60,224 nt of DNA from Saprospiraceae bacterium. Its GTDB lineage: Bacteria; Bacteroidota; Bacteroidia; Chitinophagales; Saprospiraceae. A program made the position numbers and the translations under genes. A model generated the notes under the pieces. It was not told where the DNA came from and ran no database searches. It saw only the letters and a list, made by a program, of their open reading frames with translations. Positions 56,556 through 60,224 of this stretch are shown here, one piece after another (the first letter of the stretch is position 1; every line of letters begins with the position of its first letter). The stretch lies in assembly GCA_021738725.1 (NCBI GenBank), contig JAIPBE010000017.1, positions 1 to 60,224 on the forward strand, in the 5' to 3' direction.

Positions 56556-58235
56556 ATGGATACCTTAATTAGACTAGTGAAATTAATTTGTTTAGTTCTG
56601 AGTTCATGTTCTGTTCTTTATTCTCAGGAAGTATCTGTTATGGATAGAATTTCTGGTGGATATACTGATATTTCTGATGTTGAGAAGAACAGTTCAAATG
56701 AACGATTTTATTTATTGAAATCCGTTGTTGATTCTGTTTGGGTTAATGATCAATTAGCAATTTCTGGACCATTTTCGGATTCTATTTATGGAGCTACCTA
56801 TTTATTGACAGTTAAATCTGATGGTTCTGTTGGATTTATTGAAAATTTTCGATTTAATTTTGGTGACTTAGTTATTGGTGATACTTCACTTTGCGTATTT
56901 ATTAGTTTTATAAACGACACTCTTTGGATTTCAAATACGTATTTCGTTAATTCTGCACCTTTTCCTGGTCACAATATGTTGGCTTTAGAATACAATTATT
57001 CTGGAGATCTTATTAATTTCAAGCACTGGAATTCAGATAAAAATAGTTCACTTCTAATCGAAAAGGTAATTTTTCTTAATGGTGATTTTTATTTAGCAGG
57101 AGAGTGTTATAAAGATTCATTAATTCTTGATAATCATTTTGTAGTTCCAGATATAGGAAATGGCGATATATTTATTGCTAAGATTGATAATTTATTTGAA
57201 GTGATGTGGTTAGCTGACTTTGGTCATAAGGGCAATGATTACGTAAGAGATATATTTTGCAATGACAATGGCAATGTATTGTTCACAGGAGAATTTGGAA
57301 GTAATTATATTTTTTGTGATAGTGATACACTTTTTAATGACTGGGCTTTGTTTAATACAGTTGATATGGTCGTGGGAGAATTGAATACTTATGGACAATG
57401 TGAGTGGATGCGTCAGATAAAAGATATGGCTTCAGTGTATGGAATAGGTTCAGCCATTTTATCAGACGGTCAGGTTGTTGTTTCTGGAAATTATGAAGGA
57501 TTAAATGCTGACTTTGGTGATACGCTATTAATTAATCCTTCCGAATTTAGCAATGGATTTTTAGCAAATTATACATTTAGTGGTGAGCTTTTAAATGTAC
57601 ATCAATTTGGAGGAGGTAAAACTACTGTGAATCAGGGGTTTTCAATTTCTGATTCTGATGATATTTGGTCCTCAGGATATTTTGAAAGTGATAGCTTGGT
57701 TGTAGGTGATACAATTTTTAATAGTAATGGTGGATTGGATGCATATTTGTTACGATATACTGAATTTGGTTTACCGATGGATTGGTATGTATTTGGAGGT
57801 TCTGGTAATGATTATTTTACTACTATGAACCGTTGTGATAATGGTGATATATTAGCTGTTCTATTAAGCAACAGTGATACAATAATGATTGGAAATGAAA
57901 TTTATACAAGTTCGCCGAATTGGGTTAATATTTATATTCTCAGTATTGATGAAAATTCTACTAGTATATTATCTCCGACTCAGAGCAAGAATCAGTTAAT
58001 TATCTATCCGAATCCTATTGGGAGTAGTGGTATTATTAAATATCAGTTGGATCCTGACTCTGAAGTTAATGGACGATTTTATCTATTTTCTTTTGATGGT
58101 AGTTTGTTAAAGAAATGGGATGTGTTTAACGATGTTGGTGAATTAAATGTTTCAGATGTATTTTCTGGAGTTTATTTTCTCCGTTTTATTGATTCTCGAG
58201 GTAATACAGAGGTTAATAAGATCCTAATTAAATAG
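56556..58235 (+). CDS. secreted protein of propeller-like repeats with T9SS sorting domain
   Basis: A 559-aa protein. A signal peptide (residues ~5-25, LVKLICLVLSSCSVLYSQ) leads into repeats of about 60 residues resembling degenerate SBBP blades. Examples are IFIAKIDNLFEVMWLADFGH with NDYVRDIFCNDNGNVLFTGE, and DAYLLRYTEFGLPMDWYVFG with NDYFTTMNRCDNGDILAVL. The type A sorting domain at the C-terminus begins IYPNPIGSSGIIKYQL and ends NKILIK. It follows the metalloprotease gene after two bases and shares its strong AT bias. It may be a surface partner of that protease (inference). Specific function not recognised. Confidence 0.85.
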   Translation: MDTLIRLVKLICLVLSSCSVLYSQEVSVMDRISGGYTDISDVEKNSSNERFYLLKSVVDSVWVNDQLAISGPFSDSIYGATYLLTVKSDGSVGFIENFRFNFGDLVIGDTSLCVFISFINDTLWISNTYFVNSAPFPGHNMLALEYNYSGDLINFKHWNSDKNSSLLIEKVIFLNGDFYLAGECYKDSLILDNHFVVPDIGNGDIFIAKIDNLFEVMWLADFGHKGNDYVRDIFCNDNGNVLFTGEFGSNYIFCDSDTLFNDWALFNTVDMVVGELNTYGQCEWMRQIKDMASVYGIGSAILSDGQVVVSGNYEGLNADFGDTLLINPSEFSNGFLANYTFSGELLNVHQFGGGKTTVNQGFSISDSDDIWSSGYFESDSLVVGDTIFNSNGGLDAYLLRYTEFGLPMDWYVFGGSGNDYFTTMNRCDNGDILAVLLSNSDTIMIGNEIYTSSPNWVNIYILSIDENSTSILSPTQSKNQLIIYPNPIGSSGIIKYQLDPDSEVNGRFYLFSFDGSLLKKWDVFNDVGELNVSDVFSGVYFLRFIDSRGNTEVNKILIK

Positions 58236-58276
58236 GGTAATTTTGTTATAATTATTTAGATACCTATATTATTCGG

Positions 58277-58303
58277 AGCTCTTTTGGTTTAATTATAAGA
58301 GCT
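58277..58303. terminator. weak bidirectional hairpin between convergent genes
   Basis: AGCTCTT pairs with AAGAGCT across a 13-base loop, between the T9SS cargo gene and the recombinase gene. It overlaps the recombinase stop codon. No strong T-run is present, so the terminator call is tentative. Confidence 0.3.
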
Positions 58304-59516
58304 GATCTGTTTCATCAATCTCATTGTTGTTAAATTTTTCCAGATATGCCATAGTTGTCATTATGTCTGCATGTCCGAGACCTTCACTAATCTTTGTTAT
58401 GTCCACTGATTTGCGTTTCAATGTGGTAGCGTATGTATGTCGAGCCACATACGTCGTTAGCGGTGTATCAATACCCAGGATATTGGCAATTTCTTTCAAT
58501 GCTGCGTTCACTTCCTTGAGTTTCTTGCTGATTCGATATTTGATCTGGAGAGGTGTCTGGTGAAGACCGGAAAGTATCGGGAAAATGTATTCACTTTCTG
58601 GATCATTGAACTCATTGATGATGGCTTGGAGGTTGGCCGATACCTTGATAGTAAAGTTCCCTCCAGTTTTGGCCCGTGTATAGTTCAACCGGTCATCATA
58701 GATGTCTCTTTTGCGAAGTTGGGCGATGTCCTTAAAGTTCATTCCGCGACTGTAATAGCTGAACATGAAGATCTTGTTGGCAAAGTTGAGGTGGGGATTT
58801 AGGTCAACCTTGAAGGTTTTCAACCTCTCCAGGTCCTTCGATGATAATGCTCTGGGACTGGCTTTGGATTTGAGATGAGCCAGGGAGTAGCCTTTGGGAT
58901 TGAATTGGTTCTTGAAGGGATAGAGTTCAGCTGGGAGGTATTGCCTGCGGATGGCTTCATTGACCAGCGCCCGAAGGGTCCGCATGTAGTTATGGACGCC
59001 ACCTCCGCTACAGTTCCTTTTCAACAGATGGGTTTCAAAGCCGTCCAGGAGGGCATAATCAATGTCCGGAAACATCAGATTCGGATTGGGGGAAAAGTTC
59101 ATCAGGGCTCTCTTCATATCGGCATAGACTCGTGCGTTACCGACCTTTCCTTTCTCTGTCAGTTCAGATATACGGATGTCGAAGAATTTGTAGACCGTGG
59201 GAGGATTCCGGCTGATGGATCGGAATCGTTCCGCGAAAAGCTGGAATGTGAAGGGTTTGCCTGATTTGATCAGGTCGTCCAGGATCTCTGATGCCCGGAG
59301 CTCGACTGTCTTCAGAACTTTATTCTTCTCCTTGTATCCATTGAACTTTCTGGTGAATTCCCTGGCTGCTTCGTCCCATTGTTCCTCCTTGCATTTGTAG
59401 TCAGACCCTATGGCATATCGGGCGATCTTCCTGTTATGGATGACCTGGATCATGATGGGGGAGGAGCCATCAGAGAGTACCTTATACTTGTATCGAATGA
59501 GTTTTGCAGAGGCCAT
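58293..59516 (-). CDS. tyrosine recombinase (integrase) of the island
   Basis: Catalyses site-specific integration and excision. The 407-aa start at 59516 (MASAKLIRYKYKVL) matches the usual Bacteroidota integrase N-terminus. The longer frame to 59612 would read through the putative arm site. There is an N-terminal arm-binding domain (to about 90), a SAM-like core-binding domain (about 105-210) and a catalytic domain. The catalytic domain has Arg257 (SRGMN), Lys283 (RAKTGG), Tyr356 at the usual His position, Arg359 (ARHTYA), His382 (GLGHAD) and nucleophile Tyr391. The His-to-Tyr change is frequent in this family. The gene lies inside attR by 158 bases and reads inward. It is intact, so the element may still move. 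Confidence 0.93.
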   Translation of the reverse strand: MASAKLIRYKYKVLSDGSSPIMIQVIHNRKIARYAIGSDYKCKEEQWDEAAREFTRKFNGYKEKNKVLKTVELRASEILDDLIKSGKPFTFQLFAERFRSISRNPPTVYKFFDIRISELTEKGKVGNARVYADMKRALMNFSPNPNLMFPDIDYALLDGFETHLLKRNCSGGGVHNYMRTLRALVNEAIRRQYLPAELYPFKNQFNPKGYSLAHLKSKASPRALSSKDLERLKTFKVDLNPHLNFANKIFMFSYYSRGMNFKDIAQLRKRDIYDDRLNYTRAKTGGNFTIKVSANLQAIINEFNDPESEYIFPILSGLHQTPLQIKYRISKKLKEVNAALKEIANILGIDTPLTTYVARHTYATTLKRKSVDITKISEGLGHADIMTTMAYLEKFNNNEIDETDQLL

Positions 59517-59526
59517 ATTATCGTGG

Positions 59527-59551
59527 CTGGTGTAAACATGGTGTAAACAAT
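59527..59551 (+). promoter_or_regulatory. right candidate recombinase arm site, overlapping the integrase promoter
   Basis: Two GTGTAAACA words 11 bases apart, the same orientation and spacing as at 35029-35053. It lies 10 bases upstream of the integrase start, so binding there could also repress the gene. Confidence 0.5.
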
Positions 59552-59674
59552 TTTGCAAAATAACGATAATTCTCAATAAGTAATCAGCATGATTGAATAT
59601 TATAAATAACACTTAATCAACATTATACGAATGTGTTGGATAAATCGATAGATATCAAAAAGTATAAAATTGTT

Positions 59675-59720
59675 GTCTGGGGGGCGTGTGGTCGCAGGTT
59701 CAAATCCTGTCACCCCGACA
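59675..59720 (+). repeat. right attachment site (attR), 46-bp tRNA-Pro 3' copy
   Basis: Identical to 34936-34981. It lacks the 5' half of the tRNA (acceptor 5' strand and D-arm), so it is not a gene. Confidence 0.92.
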
Positions 59721-59729
59721 AACAGCAAA

Positions 59730-59757
59730 GGCTGCCGACGAAGTCGGCAGCCTTTTT
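59730..59757 (+). terminator. original tRNA-Pro terminator displaced by the island
   Basis: Perfect 10-bp stem GGCTGCCGAC/GTCGGCAGCC with a GAA loop followed by TTTTT, nine bases after attR. By position it once ended the tRNA-Pro transcript. Confidence 0.8.
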
Positions 59758-59765
59758 CATGTCTG

Positions 59766-60224
59766 GCCTGCCCGGTGCTTGCACCGAAGGCAGGCCAGAC
59801 ATGAAAAAGGCGCGCCCGCTGGGCGCTGCCTTTGTAGTTTGAATCCCCCCACCTCCAGGATCACTGCAAGTAATCCTGTCTTCAACAACGAAGATGGGCC
59901 TGCACGGTGCTTGCACCGAAGGCAGGCCAGACATGAAAAAGGCGCGCCCGCAGGGCGCTGCCTTTGTTGCTTGAATCCCCCCACTTTCAGGATCGCGCCA
60001 GCAATCCTGTCCACTGATCTACTAAGGTTCTGCAAGCATTCGTGGTAACCTCCCTCCTCCGCTGAAGCTACGGCGGGCAGGCATCCCCAGCCCTTCTCCT
60101 TTCCAAGGAGAAGGGAGCGCATATTTTTTGGAAACTCGTATAAATTCAAGCTCTATTACCTTTTACCTATCACCTGCCCGCAGGGCGCTGCCTTTGTTGC
60201 TTGGATCCCCCCCCCACCTCCAGG
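59766..60224. repeat. 132-bp repeats in the right flank
   Basis: Two copies of a unit containing GGTGCTTGCACCGAAGGCAG, GACATGAAAAAGGCGCGCCC, CTGCCTTTGT and AATCCCCCCAC start with a 132-base offset (59774 and 59906). A third partial copy runs from about 60173 to the window end (CCCGCAGGGCGCTGCCTTTG). The unit contains a GGCCTGCC/GGCAGGCC hairpin. Between copies 2 and 3 a perfect palindrome CCCTTCTCCTT-TCC-AAGGAGAAGGG lies at 60091-60115. No gene is evident in the whole right flank. Confidence 0.8.

Larger units (their letters stand above)
34936..59720. mobile_element. 24.8-kb integrative element inserted in tRNA-Pro
   Basis: The element is bounded by two identical 46-bp repeats, the left one being the tRNA-Pro 3' end. 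A tyrosine recombinase gene lies next to the right repeat. Inside are an excisionase-like HTH gene, broken IS3- and IS21-family transposases and secreted-protein cargo. Parts are clearly more AT-rich than the flanking chromosome (for example 53.6-58.2 kb). No conjugation, relaxase, phage-structural or replication gene is visible. It is therefore a non-autonomous genomic island or a decayed integrative element. Confidence 0.88.

Noticed and set aside
59675-59720. Second tRNA-Pro gene
   Set aside because: Only the 3' 44 bases of the tRNA are present. No 5' acceptor strand or D-arm can be built, so it is the att repeat.
34936-59720. Prophage or conjugative element
   Set aside because: No capsid, tail, lysis, relaxase, Tra or replication protein is visible in the 24.7 kb. 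Only the integrase and excisionase-like genes point to mobility.
59757-60149. 130-aa minus-strand frame in the right flank
   Set aside because: It runs through the 132-bp repeats and palindromes. The peptide simply repeats with the DNA.

Overview
The window looks like a chromosomal stretch of a Bacteroidota bacterium, probably of the Saprospiraceae/Chitinophagales kind (inference). The support is type IX secretion (T9SS) C-terminal sorting domains on many proteins, a gliding-motility-type C-terminus paired with a PorP/SprF protein, a SusC-like TonB barrel, absence of clear Shine-Dalgarno sites, and -7 promoter boxes of the Bacteroidota form TAnnTTTG.

Chromosomal backbone (1-34935 and 59721-60224). 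Housekeeping genes metK, gcvP, hldD, a phosphopantetheinyl transferase, a WD40 protein, dcd and a SPOR-domain protein alternate with large secreted proteins. The latter are an M43 metalloprotease with eight tandem Ig-like repeats plus its PorP/SprF partner, a T9SS cargo protein, two tandem paralogous reprolysin-type metalloproteases with P-domains, and a PQQ-type sugar dehydrogenase. A PASTA protein sits next to an unusual 891-aa protein made of two fused D-Ala-D-Ala ligase units. A 1.4-kb gene-free stretch (13766-15132) holds a hairpin terminator, a possible small RNA, a palindrome and a 244-bp tandem repeat.

Integrated island (34936-59720). A tRNA-Val, a tRNA-Val remnant broken by a palindromic insert, and a tRNA-Pro(GGG) stand at 34650-34980. 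The last 46 bp of the tRNA-Pro region (34936-34981) recur exactly at 59675-59720, beside a tyrosine recombinase (58293-59516) reading inward. The intervening ~24.7 kb is more AT-rich in many parts, holds broken IS3- and IS21-family transposases, and has an excisionase-like HTH gene with five 10-bp repeats upstream. This is a site-specifically integrated element. It leaves tRNA-Pro intact and gives it a new terminator, while the old terminator is stranded beyond the right repeat.

Cargo. A tightly spaced five-gene unit (35527-48993) encodes a 2296-aa secreted protein, a secreted fibronectin-III protein, a T9SS-tagged protein, a secreted protein whose C-terminus looks like a PD-(D/E)xK nuclease, and a cytoplasmic protein whose start codon overlaps the nuclease stop codon (ATGA). 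I read this as a candidate envelope-delivered polymorphic toxin with its immunity protein. This is the most interesting system in the window. Other island genes are an SBBP-repeat protein, a thermolysin/fungalysin-like protease and a further T9SS cargo protein, all presumably exported by a T9SS encoded elsewhere.
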